This document shows positions 38,701-47,741 of a stretch of 64,000 bases of DNA, in pieces. The notes under the pieces were generated by a model. That model did no database searches and was not told the origin of the DNA. It worked only from the letters and a program-made list of their open reading frames with translations. The position numbers and the translations under genes were made by a program. The stretch is from Methylocystaceae bacterium (GTDB lineage Bacteria; Pseudomonadota; Alphaproteobacteria; Rhizobiales; Beijerinckiaceae): NCBI GenBank assembly GCA_009773555.1, contig WSXZ01000004.1, positions 1 through 64,000 of the forward strand. Reading direction: 5' to 3'. The stretch's first letter is position 1. Every line of letters begins with the position of its first letter.

Positions 38701-39426
38701 TTAGTGCAGATACTGGCCGCCGTTGATCGTCAGCGTCGAGCCGGTGATGAAGCCGGCGTCATCGGCGGCGAGGAACACGACGGCGCGCGCGATCTCTTCC
38801 GGCTCGCCGAGGCGGCCGACGGCGATATAGGGAATGATGTGCTTGTCGAGCACGTCCTGCGGAACGGCCTTCACCATCTCGGTGGCGATATAGCCCGGCG
38901 CGATGGCGTTGACGGTGATGCCCTTGGACGCGCTCTCCTGCGCCAGCGCCTTCACGAAGCCGATGTCGCCGGCCTTGGAGGCGGAATAGTTGGTCTGGCC
39001 GGCCTGGCCCTTCTGGCCGTTGATCGACGAGATGACGATGATGCGGCCGAAGCCGCGATCGCGCATGCCGTTGATGACCGGGCGCGTGACGTTGAACAGC
39101 GAATTGAGATTGGTGTTGATCACCGCCTGCCACTGGGCAAGCTCCATCTTGTGGAACAGACGGTCCTTGGTGATGCCGGCGTTGTTGACGAGAATATCGA
39201 CCGGGCCGATCTCCTTCTCGATCTGCGCGAGTCCGGCGGCGCAGGCGTCGTAGTCGGACACGTCGAACTTGAAGACCGGAATGCCCGTCTCGGCCTTGAA
39301 CTTATTGGCGGCTTCGTCATTGCCGGCGTAAGTCGCCGCGACAGTGTAGCCCGCCGCCTTCAGCGCCTTGGAAATCGCTTCGCCGATGCCGCGCGTGCCG
39401 CCTGTCACAACTGCAGTTCTTGCCAT
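38701..39426 (-). CDS. phaB: Acetoacetyl-CoA reductase
   Basis: PhaB reduces acetoacetyl-CoA with NADPH to (R)-3-hydroxybutyryl-CoA for polyhydroxybutyrate synthesis. The 241-residue SDR has the cofactor motif TGGTRGIGEAISK, the NNAGITKD stretch, the catalytic Ser in VISSINGQKGQAGQTNYSASK with Y and K, and the C-terminal GSTLTINGGQYL. It lies downstream of phaA, separated by a strong hairpin. Confidence 0.96.
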   Translation of the reverse strand: MARTAVVTGGTRGIGEAISKALKAAGYTVAATYAGNDEAANKFKAETGIPVFKFDVSDYDACAAGLAQIEKEIGPVDILVNNAGITKDRLFHKMELAQWQAVINTNLNSLFNVTRPVINGMRDRGFGRIIVISSINGQKGQAGQTNYSASKAGDIGFVKALAQESASKGITVNAIAPGYIATEMVKAVPQDVLDKHIIPYIAVGRLGEPEEIARAVVFLAADDAGFITGSTLTINGGQYLH

Positions 39427-39469
39427 TTAAAGAGTCTCCTCCAGAATTGTTGATTGTTTGAAACGGCGG

Positions 39470-39525
39470 TCGGCAGTCGTGAGCAGGCAGTCGGAGAATC
39501 CGACTGCCTATTGCCTATCGCCGAC
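39470..39525 (-). promoter_or_regulatory. Hairpin between phaA and phaB
   Basis: AGGCAGTCGG (39485-39494) and CCGACTGCCT (39500-39509) form a perfect 10-bp stem with a five-base loop. A second outer GGCAGTCG/CGACTGCC pair flanks it, so the sequence is a nested palindrome. It lies in the 109-bp gap of the operon and may change the ratio of PhaA to PhaB. Confidence 0.6.
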
Positions 39526-39535
39526 TGCCCCGGCT

Positions 39536-40708
39536 TTACCGCTCCACCGTCAGCGCGATGCCCATGCCGCCGCCGATGCAGAGCGTCGCGAGGCCCTTCT
39601 TGGAGCCGCGACGCGCCATCTCGTGCAGGAGCGTCGTGAGCACGCGCGCGCCCGAGGCGCCGATCGGATGGCCGATGGCGATCGCGCCGCCGTTGACGTT
39701 CACGATCGCGGGATCCCAGCCCATGTCCTTGTTGACCGCGAGCGCCTGCGCCGCGAAGGCTTCGTTCGCCTCGATGAGATCGAGGTCGGCGACCTTCCAG
39801 CCGGCCTTCTCCAGCGCTTTGCGCGACGCGGGGATCGGCCCGGAGCCCATCAATGACGGGTCGACGCCGGCCGTCGCCCAGGAGGCGATGCGCGCCAGCG
39901 GCGTCAGGCCGCGCTTCTTGGCCTCATCGGCGCTCATCACGATGAGCGCCGCGGCGCCGTCGTTGAGGCCCGAGGCGTTCGCCGCCGTCACCGTGCCGTC
40001 CTTGGCGAAGGCCGGGCGCAGCTTGCCGACGCCGTCCATGGTCACGCCATGCTTGATATATTCGTCGGCGTCGACGACGACGTCGCCCTTCTTGGTCGAG
40101 ATCGTATAGGGGACGATTTCGTCCTTGAACTTGCCGGCCTTCTGCGCGGCCTCGGCCTTGTTCTGCGACTTGACCGCGAATTCGTCCTGCTGCTCGCGGG
40201 TGATCTGCCACTGCCGGGCGACGTTCTCGGCGGTCACGCCCATGTGATAATTGTTGAAGGCGTCGGTGAGCCCGTCGATGATCATGGTGTCGACGAATTT
40301 GACGTCGCCCATTTTCGTGCCCGTGCGCAGCTGCGACGCATGCGGCGCGAGCGACATCGACTCCTGACCGCCGGCGACGATGATGCTGGCGTCGCCCGCC
40401 TGAATCTGCTGGGCCGCGAGCGCCACGGCGCGCAGGCCGGAGCCGCAGACCTGATTGATCCCGAAGGCGGTGGCGCTGTCCGGAACGCCGGCCTTGATCG
40501 CCGCCTGACGCGCCGGATTCTGGCCCTGCGCGGAGTCGAGCACCTGCCCGAGAATGACCTCGTTGACTTCATTGGGCTGGACGTTGGCGCGCTCGAGAGC
40601 GGCCTTGATGGCGACGGCGCCGAGCTCGTGGGCCGGAACCGCTCCAAAGGCTCCGTTGAACGATCCGACGGCGGTGCGCGCCGCGGAAACGATCACGATA
40701 TCGGTCAT
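39536..40708 (-). CDS. phaA: Acetyl-CoA acetyltransferase (beta-ketothiolase)
   Basis: PhaA condenses two acetyl-CoA to acetoacetyl-CoA. The 390-residue thiolase shows the acylated Cys in [15 protein letters not shown], the GGQESMS motif, [14 protein letters not shown], the His in [18 protein letters not shown] and the C-terminal Cys in [13 protein letters not shown]. It is the first gene of the phaA-phaB pair and is divergent from phaR. Confidence 0.97.
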   Translation of the reverse strand: MTDIVIVSAARTAVGSFNGAFGAVPAHELGAVAIKAALERANVQPNEVNEVILGQVLDSAQGQNPARQAAIKAGVPDSATAFGINQVCGSGLRAVALAAQQIQAGDASIIVAGGQESMSLAPHASQLRTGTKMGDVKFVDTMIIDGLTDAFNNYHMGVTAENVARQWQITREQQDEFAVKSQNKAEAAQKAGKFKDEIVPYTISTKKGDVVVDADEYIKHGVTMDGVGKLRPAFAKDGTVTAANASGLNDGAAALIVMSADEAKKRGLTPLARIASWATAGVDPSLMGSGPIPASRKALEKAGWKVADLDLIEANEAFAAQALAVNKDMGWDPAIVNVNGGAIAIGHPIGASGARVLTTLLHEMARRGSKKGLATLCIGGGMGIALTVER

Positions 40709-40952
40709 CTGTCGATCTCCTCGAAAAATAAGTCCAACCGCCCGACCGCCTTAGCCAGTCAGGGGGCGAAGTGTTGGTCCTTTCGCGCTTGCGGTGGGCA
40801 AGCGCGGCCCGTTTTGCACGGAATCGAGCGGTAGCGAAAGGCTTTCGGCATGAAAATATTGCCGCAGGCGCCAATTTGCGCGTATCGTCTAACGCTAGAC
40901 GGCTGTTTTTAGGCGGGTGGCGGTCGTGGGGCGAGGGGAGCATGTCAGGCGT

Positions 40953-41582
40953 ATGGCGACTGAGAAAAAACCCACAACGATCAAGAAATACGCCAATCGT
41001 CGGCTCTATGACACCGGAACGAGCACCTATGTGACGCTGGAGGATCTTGCCGGGATGGTGAAGCGCGGCGAGGATTTCGTCGTGTGCGATGCAAAAAGCG
41101 GGGACGACATCACCCGCCCGGTTCTGGCCCAGATCATCTTCGAGCAGGAGGGCAAGGAAGGCCAAAGCCTGCTGCCGATCGCCTTCCTGCGCCAGCTCAT
41201 CCGCTTCTACGGCGACTCGATGCAGATGCTGGTGCCGAGCTATCTCGAATTCTCGATCGACAAGCTGACGAAGGAACAGCAAAGATTCCGGGATCAGTTC
41301 ACCTCGGCGCTCGGCGTCGGGGGCGCGCCGTTCGCCGAGCCGACGCGGGCGGCGTTCCAGTCGCTCGAAGAGCAGGCGCGCAAGAACATGGCCGTCTTCC
41401 GTCAGGCGCTGACCATGTTCAATCCCTTCGGCGTGCCGGCGGAAGGCATGATGACCACGGCGCCCTCGCTCGACGAGCAGGAGAACGGCGGCGTTCGCAA
41501 GGAAGGCGGCGACGACGTCGCCGACCTGAAGCGCCAGCTCGACGAGCTGAACAAGCGGATCGATAATCTGTCGAAGGGGTGA
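40953..41582 (+). CDS. phaR: Polyhydroxyalkanoate synthesis repressor
   Basis: PhaR senses PHB and represses phasin and other PHB genes. The 209-residue protein begins with the PHB/PHA accumulation regulator DNA-binding domain (TIKKYANRRLYDTGTSTYVT) and carries a second domain (VLAQIIFEQEGK, LRQLIRFYGDSMQ). The C-terminus is a coiled coil (DLKRQLDELNKRIDNLS). The ATG at 40953 gives the usual N-terminus. It is divergent from phaA, with about 240 bp of shared control region between them. Confidence 0.94.
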   Translation: MATEKKPTTIKKYANRRLYDTGTSTYVTLEDLAGMVKRGEDFVVCDAKSGDDITRPVLAQIIFEQEGKEGQSLLPIAFLRQLIRFYGDSMQMLVPSYLEFSIDKLTKEQQRFRDQFTSALGVGGAPFAEPTRAAFQSLEEQARKNMAVFRQALTMFNPFGVPAEGMMTTAPSLDEQENGGVRKEGGDDVADLKRQLDELNKRIDNLSKG

Positions 41583-41632
41583 GGTCGGGTTAGCTTCTAA
41601 GACCCGACGGCCCCGTCAGCGCTGCAGCCACG

Positions 41633-41836
41633 TCAATGCAAAAAGAGCTTCAGCGCCACTGCCGAAAGCAGCGCCATGACGAAGCCGACCATCCACTTCA
41701 AGACGGCCAGCTCGCTTTCGATTTTTGAGAAGCGATTTTCGTGAACGGTCATCGCCTCCGCCGCCTTGCGCGCCTTTTCCTCAGGCGCGCCAGCGGCGAT
41801 GAAAGCATCGTAAATTTCTGAGATCATCAGGCTCAT
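41633..41836 (-). CDS. Small coiled-coil membrane-anchored protein
   Basis: The 67-residue product has a helical region (FIAAGAPEEKARKAAEAMTV), then RFSKIESELAVLKWMVGFVM leading into a single C-terminal membrane helix. This layout resembles short DUF1640/CCDC90-like proteins, which are tail-anchored coiled coils of unknown function, sometimes linked to mobile elements. It stands between phaR and ychF. Confidence 0.6.
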   Translation of the reverse strand: MSLMISEIYDAFIAAGAPEEKARKAAEAMTVHENRFSKIESELAVLKWMVGFVMALLSAVALKLFLH

Positions 41837-41949
41837 GGAGCGCTCGATGCTATACGGTTTCGGCTAGATTAACGCATAGAATAGTTTTGGAGCACAGGAA
41901 ATTCAAGCTGAAGCTCTCACCCCTTGCGTCTCGTGTGAGAGGTAAAGTC

Positions 41950-43011
41950 CTACGTATTAAACCTGAAATGCATCACGTCGCCGTCGGCGACCACATATTC
42001 CTTGCCTTCCAGCCTTAAGCGCCCCGCGTCGCGCGCGCCCGCTTCGCCCTTATTCGAAACATAATCGCCATAGGCGATCGTCTCGGCGCGAATGAAGCCC
42101 TTCTCGAAATCGGTGTGAATCACGCCCGCCGCCGCCGGCGCGCGCACGCCTTTTTCGATGGTCCAGGCGCGCGCCTCCTTCGGGCCGACGGTGAAATAAG
42201 TGATGAGATGCAGGAGGTCGTAGCCGGCGCGGATGACGCGATTGAGCCCAGGCTCGACGAGGCCTACGGCTTCGAGATAATCCTTCTGCTCGGCGGCCGG
42301 CAGCACGGCGATCTCGCTCTCGATCTTCGCCGAGACGACGACCGCGGCCGCGCCTTCCTCGGCGGCGCGAATAGCGACTTTCGCAGATTGGGCGTTGCCT
42401 TCGGACGCCGACGCTTCTTCGACATTGCAGACATAAAGCACGGGCTTCGACGAGAGGAGCCCGAGACCGGCGAAGGCGACGCGCTCCTCCGCGCTCACCT
42501 TGGCGAGACGCGCTGGCTTGCCCTCGCGCAGCAGGACAAGGCAGCGGTTCATCAAAGCTTTCTTCTCCATGGCGACGACGCGCTTTTCGAGGCTGTCGAG
42601 ATCGGCGAGCATCAGCTCGGTCTCGATCGTCTCGACGTCGCGGATCGGATCGACGCCGCCTTCGACATGGGTCACGTCGCCGTCCTCGAAACAGCGCACG
42701 ACATGAGCGATGGCGTCGCATTCGCGGATATTGGCGAGAAACTGGTTGCCGAGCCCTTCGCCCTTGGAGGCGCCGCGCACGAGGCCGGCGATGTCGACGA
42801 AGGTCAGGCGCGTCGGAATGATCTCTTTGGAGCCGGCGATCCTGGCCAGTTCCTCAAGCCGCGGATCGGGAACGGCGACTTCGCCGACATTGGGCTCGAT
42901 CGTGCAGAAGGGATAGTTCGCGGCCTGCGCCGCGGCGGTCTGCGTGAGGGCGTTGAAAAGGGTCGACTTGCCGACGTTGGGCAGGCCGACGATGCCACAT
43001 TTGAACCCCAT
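41950..43011 (-). CDS. ychF: Redox-regulated ATPase YchF with internal deletion
   Basis: YchF is an Obg-family P-loop ATPase that binds ribosomes. The G1 motif is GLPNVGKST, the G3 region [20 protein letters not shown], the specificity motif YVCNVEE, and a C-terminal TGS-like domain is present ([35 protein letters not shown]). At [18 protein letters not shown] the expected KGGDKEAK-type segment between EKKA and LMxR is missing, about 13 residues, in frame. The length is 353 rather than 365-367. The missing part is the start of the coiled-coil arm and not the nucleotide site, so partial function is possible. Confidence 0.93.
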   Translation of the reverse strand: MGFKCGIVGLPNVGKSTLFNALTQTAAAQAANYPFCTIEPNVGEVAVPDPRLEELARIAGSKEIIPTRLTFVDIAGLVRGASKGEGLGNQFLANIRECDAIAHVVRCFEDGDVTHVEGGVDPIRDVETIETELMLADLDSLEKRVVAMEKKALMNRCLVLLREGKPARLAKVSAEERVAFAGLGLLSSKPVLYVCNVEEASASEGNAQSAKVAIRAAEEGAAAVVVSAKIESEIAVLPAAEQKDYLEAVGLVEPGLNRVIRAGYDLLHLITYFTVGPKEARAWTIEKGVRAPAAAGVIHTDFEKGFIRAETIAYGDYVSNKGEAGARDAGRLRLEGKEYVVADGDVMHFRFNT

Positions 43012-43142
43012 ATCCGTCCCGGTTTTTGGATTGCGCGTTGCGGCGCGGTATGCGGGGCGGCGCGAGAAAAGGCAAGGGGGACGCGCGTCCCCCTCGTCTT
43101 CATGCTGCGATCGTCGCGCGCGGCCTTTGCGCTAGAGGCTCT

Positions 43143-44873
43143 TCAAATATTCGAGAAGCGCTTTCTTGTCGGGATCTGAAAGCGACGTCCCGAAGTCATG
43201 GCCGCAGCGGCTGTTGCCGGAATCGCGTCAATGTCATAGGCGGGGCCGACCTTGAAAGACGCCGGACGGTCGGCAGGCTTTTTCAGGAGATCGGCGAGGG
43301 TCGGCACCGATCCGTTGTGCAGATAAGGCGCCGCCGCCCAGATGCCGCGCATCACCCGCGCTTCAAAGGCCGCGCCCGGCTGCGCGCTCGGTTTCTTATA
43401 GAGATTTTGCAGGTCCGCCGAGAACTTGGCGGTAATGATACTGGCGGCCGTCTCCGTCCTGGCTTGTCGCGACTCGGGGATGCACTCTTCAACGATCGGC
43501 TTGAACACGTCGACGCCGAAATGGAGCGGCGCTTCGAGGATCGATCCAATCACCGAGAGGCCGAGAATGCTGATGATCTTGTCTTTCGGTTTTAGCGGCG
43601 TGTCGATCCCGGGGACAAAGGGGATCGCTGCGCCATTGAGCACGCCGGTGTCCGCCTCGCGTCCGAGCACGTTGTATTCGCGAACGTCCGTTCCGACATC
43701 CTGAAGCGGCGTTTTCCACGTGTTGAGATTGCAAAGACGGGGCGTTCCTTTCGCGACTTCGTGACAACCTGTCGCGCAGCCGCCCTGCTTGGGATCGCGA
43801 TTGAAAATTTCTTCGCCTTGCGCGACGAGTTTTGGATCGAGACTCCACGGCCATTTCGGCGGGCCGATCTGCTGGATCAAATTTTCAAGACGCATGAGGC
43901 CCGGATAATTCAGCGAGGAATCATTGAGGAAGTTGATGAGTTTGGGGAGCCGGGAAGAATTGAATTTGACGAGTTGCGGCAATGCGAGCGTAAGAGGCGT
44001 CGGACGGTAGATGCCGAAAACCCCGTAGACTTCGCCGACGTTCCTCGCCAGACCAAGAATGTCGTCGCCGTTGCGGGCGAATCCCGGCCACTGCGTCATA
44101 TCCTGAATGGGCGCGTTCCACAGGAACGGGTAACGCACCGGCGCGTCGGCCAGTGCGATGTTCTGCTCGATGATCCGCGACGATGTCGTTCCGATGTCCA
44201 GTCCGGCGACTCGGTTGAAGATCATCGATACGGCGTCGGCGCGCGCGACGCCCCAGCCAGGCTTGGGGAGCGATTTGCGCATCAGCACGTCGTAGGGCTG
44301 GAACCAGACCTCGACCTCCTTTCGCAGTTTTCTGAGCGCGCGTTCGTTGGGGTCGCCGCCAAGCGCCTCTTTGGCGAATTCGTCGAAGGCGACCTCGTCG
44401 GCGAGAATTTTTTGGAAGGCCGTGTCGATGTCGGCGAGAAGGCTTTGGAAGTCGCTGAGCGCCGGCCCCCCATCGATCCGCCACGAGACGCCGTTGACGT
44501 CGATCTGACGCGTATGGCAGGCGGAACATGTCATGCTGAAGAATTGCGCCCCCTGTTCGGAGGCGGCGAGAAAGCCCACCGGCAGTCCGGGAGTCGGGCT
44601 GTTCGGATTGGGCAGATAGCCGTAGCGCTTCAGCCCATCCTCGAGGAAATGTTTGCCGTCAGAATGTCTCAGAGCCTTGAACCAGTCGAGCGGCATGATT
44701 CGCGCGCCCTGGTCGAGACTGTAGAAGTCGTCGCGGTCCGCCGGCGCCCAATGGGCGCCTTGATCGGCGTATTTCACTTCGGCTGAGGCAGGATGAGTTG
44801 CGGCGAGTGCGAGCAGCGCAGCGGCGGCAATGTGCGCACGCAATGGCGTGCGCAGTGCTTTGTTTGCAATCAT
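43143..44873 (-). CDS. Diheme cytochrome c (RoxA/cytochrome c peroxidase-like), C-terminus frameshifted
   Basis: The exported protein (signal peptide ending HPASA) has two c-type heme sites, CSACH near residue 116 and CATGCH near 366. Both lie in the layout of large diheme cytochromes related to cytochrome c peroxidase and rubber oxygenase RoxA. GIWAAAPYLHNGSVPTLADL is also typical. After PAYDID the frame gives an unrelated tail. The true tail DSGNSRCGHDFGTSLSDPDK, then KALLEYLKSL, lies in another frame and ends with TAG at 43132-43134. A deletion of perhaps 60-90 bp therefore separates them. It has no obvious partner nearby. Confidence 0.85.
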   Translation of the reverse strand: MIANKALRTPLRAHIAAAALLALAATHPASAEVKYADQGAHWAPADRDDFYSLDQGARIMPLDWFKALRHSDGKHFLEDGLKRYGYLPNPNSPTPGLPVGFLAASEQGAQFFSMTCSACHTRQIDVNGVSWRIDGGPALSDFQSLLADIDTAFQKILADEVAFDEFAKEALGGDPNERALRKLRKEVEVWFQPYDVLMRKSLPKPGWGVARADAVSMIFNRVAGLDIGTTSSRIIEQNIALADAPVRYPFLWNAPIQDMTQWPGFARNGDDILGLARNVGEVYGVFGIYRPTPLTLALPQLVKFNSSRLPKLINFLNDSSLNYPGLMRLENLIQQIGPPKWPWSLDPKLVAQGEEIFNRDPKQGGCATGCHEVAKGTPRLCNLNTWKTPLQDVGTDVREYNVLGREADTGVLNGAAIPFVPGIDTPLKPKDKIISILGLSVIGSILEAPLHFGVDVFKPIVEECIPESRQARTETAASIITAKFSADLQNLYKKPSAQPGAAFEARVMRGIWAAAPYLHNGSVPTLADLLKKPADRPASFKVGPAYDIDAIPATAAAAMTSGRRFQIPTRKRFSNI

Positions 44874-44956
44874 GGCTCCCCCAAAACAATAGAATATGCG
44901 ATGAAATTAGAGCATAGGCGCGCGTGATCTGTGCGCTATGCACGCGCCGACATGGC

Positions 44957-46360
44957 ATGAAAATGAAGAAAACTCCTTCCGCTTCTCGTCTTGGCTTCCT
45001 GATTGGAGCGCTGTTGTCGATGCTCGCGACAGGCGCGCCGCTTCGCGCTGAAACCGCGACGCCCGAATCGCCGCCTGCGTCCGCGCAGCCGGCGCCGACG
45101 CCCGTAGCGCCGCCGGCGCCCGCGGCGCCGTCCGAAGCTGCGCCCGTGACGTCTGCGCCCGTGACATCTGCGCCGCCGGTCAGCGCCGCGCCCGCCGCGC
45201 CGCAAGCGACAAATCCAGCGCCCGCTCAGACCGCGGTGAAAAAGCCAAAGCCGAAGCCCGCGCCGCCGCGCGAGACGGCGCTATCCGACGATCCGACGCC
45301 CGCCTTGCAGCCCCAGACATTTTTCACCACCTCGAAAGCGGCGGATCGCTATCGGCAGATCGTCGATCGCGGCGGATGGCCGAGAGTGGGCGTCGCGCTT
45401 CGGCCTGGCGCGAAGGGAGCCGCGGTGTCGACGCTGCGCCGACGCCTCGCGGCCGAAGACGACAGCATCGTCGACACGGCCAAGGAGAAATGGGACGCCG
45501 ATCTCACCGCGGCGGTGAAGCGCTTTCAGTATCGCCTGGGGCTGAAACAGACGGGCGTCGTCGCCGGCGCGACGCTACGCGAACTCGACGTGCCGGCCGA
45601 GACCCGATTCCATCAGCTCGAGTCCACCGCACAACGGCTCACCGCGTTCGATTTCGCCTTTGGTCCGCGCTACATCGTCGTCAATATTCCGTCGACGGCG
45701 GTCGATGCGGTGGAAGACGATCGCGTGGTGCGCCGCTACGCCGCGATCGTCGGCGATCCCGAGCACCATTCGCCGGAGCTGCAGGCGAAGGTCGTCGCGG
45801 TCAACATCAATCCGACATGGACGGTTCCGGTCTCGATCATCAAGAACGAGATCGCGCCGAAGATGCTGAAGGACCCGACCTATCTGCAGCGCTCGCATAT
45901 TCGCGTGCTGAATGCGCAACGCGAGGAGGTCGATCCGCGCTCGATCAACTGGGCGAGCGAGCGCGCCGCCCAATACACGCTGCGGCAGGATTCGGGCGCG
46001 GACAATTCGCTGGGCTCGATCCGCATTTCGATGCCCAATTCCCATTCCGTCTACATGCATGACACGCCCTCGCGAAATCTCTTCGCCAATGACTATCGCT
46101 TTCTGTCGCATGGCTGCGTGCGCGTGCAGGGCGTCGTCGATCTCGCGGCCTGGCTGCTCGACGGCGAATCCGGCCCGCAGATGAGCAAGGATGACATCAA
46201 CGCAAAAATCGCGTCGGGCGAACGTGAGGAGGTGCGGCTGACGCAGCATGTGCCGGTGGCGTGGGTCTATATGACCGGCTGGGCGTCGGCCGACGGCCTC
46301 GTGCATTTTCGCGACGACGTCTATCATCTCGACGAAATCAGCGGCATCGCCGAGCAGTAG
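44957..46360 (+). CDS. YcbB-like L,D-transpeptidase with peptidoglycan-binding domain
   Basis: The roughly 467-residue exported protein has a signal peptide, a long Pro/Ala-rich linker (about 35-100), a peptidoglycan-binding domain (AVSTLRRRLAAEDD...LTAAVKRFQYRLGLKQTG) and a YkuD catalytic domain. The catalytic His and Cys are seen in VYMHDTPSRNLFA and YRFLSHGCVRV. VNINPTWTVPVSIIKNEI is characteristic of the YcbB group, which makes 3-3 cross-links. The start is one of two close ATGs (44957, 44963). It is divergent from the diheme cytochrome gene. Confidence 0.93.
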   Translation: MKMKKTPSASRLGFLIGALLSMLATGAPLRAETATPESPPASAQPAPTPVAPPAPAAPSEAAPVTSAPVTSAPPVSAAPAAPQATNPAPAQTAVKKPKPKPAPPRETALSDDPTPALQPQTFFTTSKAADRYRQIVDRGGWPRVGVALRPGAKGAAVSTLRRRLAAEDDSIVDTAKEKWDADLTAAVKRFQYRLGLKQTGVVAGATLRELDVPAETRFHQLESTAQRLTAFDFAFGPRYIVVNIPSTAVDAVEDDRVVRRYAAIVGDPEHHSPELQAKVVAVNINPTWTVPVSIIKNEIAPKMLKDPTYLQRSHIRVLNAQREEVDPRSINWASERAAQYTLRQDSGADNSLGSIRISMPNSHSVYMHDTPSRNLFANDYRFLSHGCVRVQGVVDLAAWLLDGESGPQMSKDDINAKIASGEREEVRLTQHVPVAWVYMTGWASADGLVHFRDDVYHLDEISGIAEQ

Positions 46361-46385
46361 GCCTCGTAGGTTTGCATGGCCGGGA

Positions 46386-46479
46386 TGTCATTCCCGGCGG
46401 ACCTAAGTTCGACCGGGAATCCAGGGCAATATTCAAGTTCTGGATTCCCGATCACGCGCTTTGCGCGTGTCGGGAATGG
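46386..46479. repeat. Family A palindromic repeat, copy 4
   Basis: TGTCATTCCCGGCGGACC opens the unit and GTGTCGGGAATGG closes it, with internal CCGGGAATCCAGGG and CTGGATTCCCGATC arms. It is slightly diverged from the others. It lies between the convergent transpeptidase and GNAT genes. Confidence 0.8.
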
Positions 46480-46506
46480 CGCCCGAACGTATCGTCCGTA
46501 TGAGCG

Positions 46507-46947
46507 CTACAGCGTCACACGGTAGCGAACGAAACTGTCGGCTTCAACGAATGAATCATAGAGGCGCCGCGCGCGTTCATTGTCCGCTTGCGTGTGCCAA
46601 TAGAGGCGCGCCCATCCGCGCGCGCGTCCAAGATCAATGAGGTCTTGAATGAGCGCGCGCCCCACGCCCGCGCCCCGAAGCGTAGGATCGACGAACAGGT
46701 CTTCGAGATAACACGAAGGGGAGGAGGTCCAACTGCTCTCATGCAGCACGGAAACCGAAAAGCCGGCGATGCATCCCTCCCTTTCAGCAATCCGGCCGAT
46801 CATGGCCGAGGTTGGGTCGAGGAGGCGGCGTAACGTATATTCGGTCACTTCCACCGGCACAGAGGTTTCGTAGAAATCATTATAGCCGGCCCAGAGCCTG
46901 CGCCAATCTTGCGTGTCGGCTTCTCGGAAGTCCCGCACGAGCGTCAT
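46507..46947 (-). CDS. GNAT family N-acetyltransferase
   Basis: The 146-residue protein has the GNAT fold with the acetyl-CoA loop in YLEDLFVDPTLRGAGVGRAL and the end YWHTQADNERARRLYDSF. It resembles small acetyltransferases of unknown substrate. Its ATG overlaps the permease stop (ATGA), so it is translated with the ABC importer genes. A link to the imported compound is therefore plausible but unproven. Confidence 0.88.
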   Translation of the reverse strand: MTLVRDFREADTQDWRRLWAGYNDFYETSVPVEVTEYTLRRLLDPTSAMIGRIAEREGCIAGFSVSVLHESSWTSSPSCYLEDLFVDPTLRGAGVGRALIQDLIDLGRARGWARLYWHTQADNERARRLYDSFVEADSFVRYRVTL

Positions 46948-47741
46948 TCGTCTTGCGCTCTGGCGCTTTCGTGCCAACCGCGCAGCAGGACATAGGACAG
47001 CGCCGCGAGCGCGCCGTAGATCGCGAGCCCGCTCAGTGAGATGAGCGCCAGCGCCGCGAACATGCGCGGAATGTCGAGACGGAATCCCGCCTCGACGATG
47101 CGATAGGCGAGGCCGGTTCCCTGACCCGATGCGCCCGCGGCGAGCTCCGCGACGATGGCGCCGATGAGCGCCAGTCCGCCGCCGATGCGCAAACCGGCGA
47201 GGAATTGCGGCAGCGCCGAGGGCAGCCGCAGATAAATCAGCTTCTGCCATGGCGAGGCGCGATAGAGATCGAACAGATCGCGCAAGCCGAAGTCGACGGA
47301 GGCGAGTCCGAGCGACGTATTCGAAAGAATCGGAAAAAAGGCGACGAGAAAGGCGCAGACCAGCACCGCATTGCCGGGCTGCAAATAAACCAGCAGCAAA
47401 GGCGCGATGGCGATGATCGGCGTCACCTGCAAGGTGATGGCGAAGGGCAGCAGCGCGCGCTCCAGCCATTTCGACTGGGCGATGAGCAGCGCCAGCGCCA
47501 CGCCGCAGAAGGTGGCGATAACAAGCGCCTCGAAGGTGACGCCGAGCGTCACCAATAGCGACGAGAACAGGAGTTGACGGTCCTCGATCAGCTTGGCGAG
47601 GATGACGCTCGGCGCCGGGAGAATATAGGGCGGAATGTTTTTCCAACGCACGAGCGCTTCCCATAGCGCGAGCGCTAAGAAAAGAACCGCGAGCGGCACG
47701 CCGATGTCGCGCCAGGGGATCGCACGTCGCGTCCAGATCAC
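46944..47741 (-). CDS. ABC importer permease (NitT/TauT type)
   Basis: The 265-residue permease has six membrane segments and the cytoplasmic EAA-type loop LYRASPWQKLIYLRLPSALP that contacts the ATPase. It belongs to the family that imports sulfonates, nitrate or pyrimidine/thiamin precursors. The GTG at 47741 overlaps the ATPase stop by four bases and is preferred to the ATG at 47792. It is the second gene of the transporter operon on the minus strand. Confidence 0.9.
   Translation of the reverse strand: MIWTRRAIPWRDIGVPLAVLFLALALWEALVRWKNIPPYILPAPSVILAKLIEDRQLLFSSLLVTLGVTFEALVIATFCGVALALLIAQSKWLERALLPFAITLQVTPIIAIAPLLLVYLQPGNAVLVCAFLVAFFPILSNTSLGLASVDFGLRDLFDLYRASPWQKLIYLRLPSALPQFLAGLRIGGGLALIGAIVAELAAGASGQGTGLAYRIVEAGFRLDIPRMFAALALISLSGLAIYGALAALSYVLLRGWHESARAQDE

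Noticed and set aside
43143-44873. Naming the diheme cytochrome a rubber oxygenase (RoxA)
   Set aside because: Heme spacing is compatible, but the same layout occurs in other diheme peroxidase-like proteins and the C-terminus is damaged.
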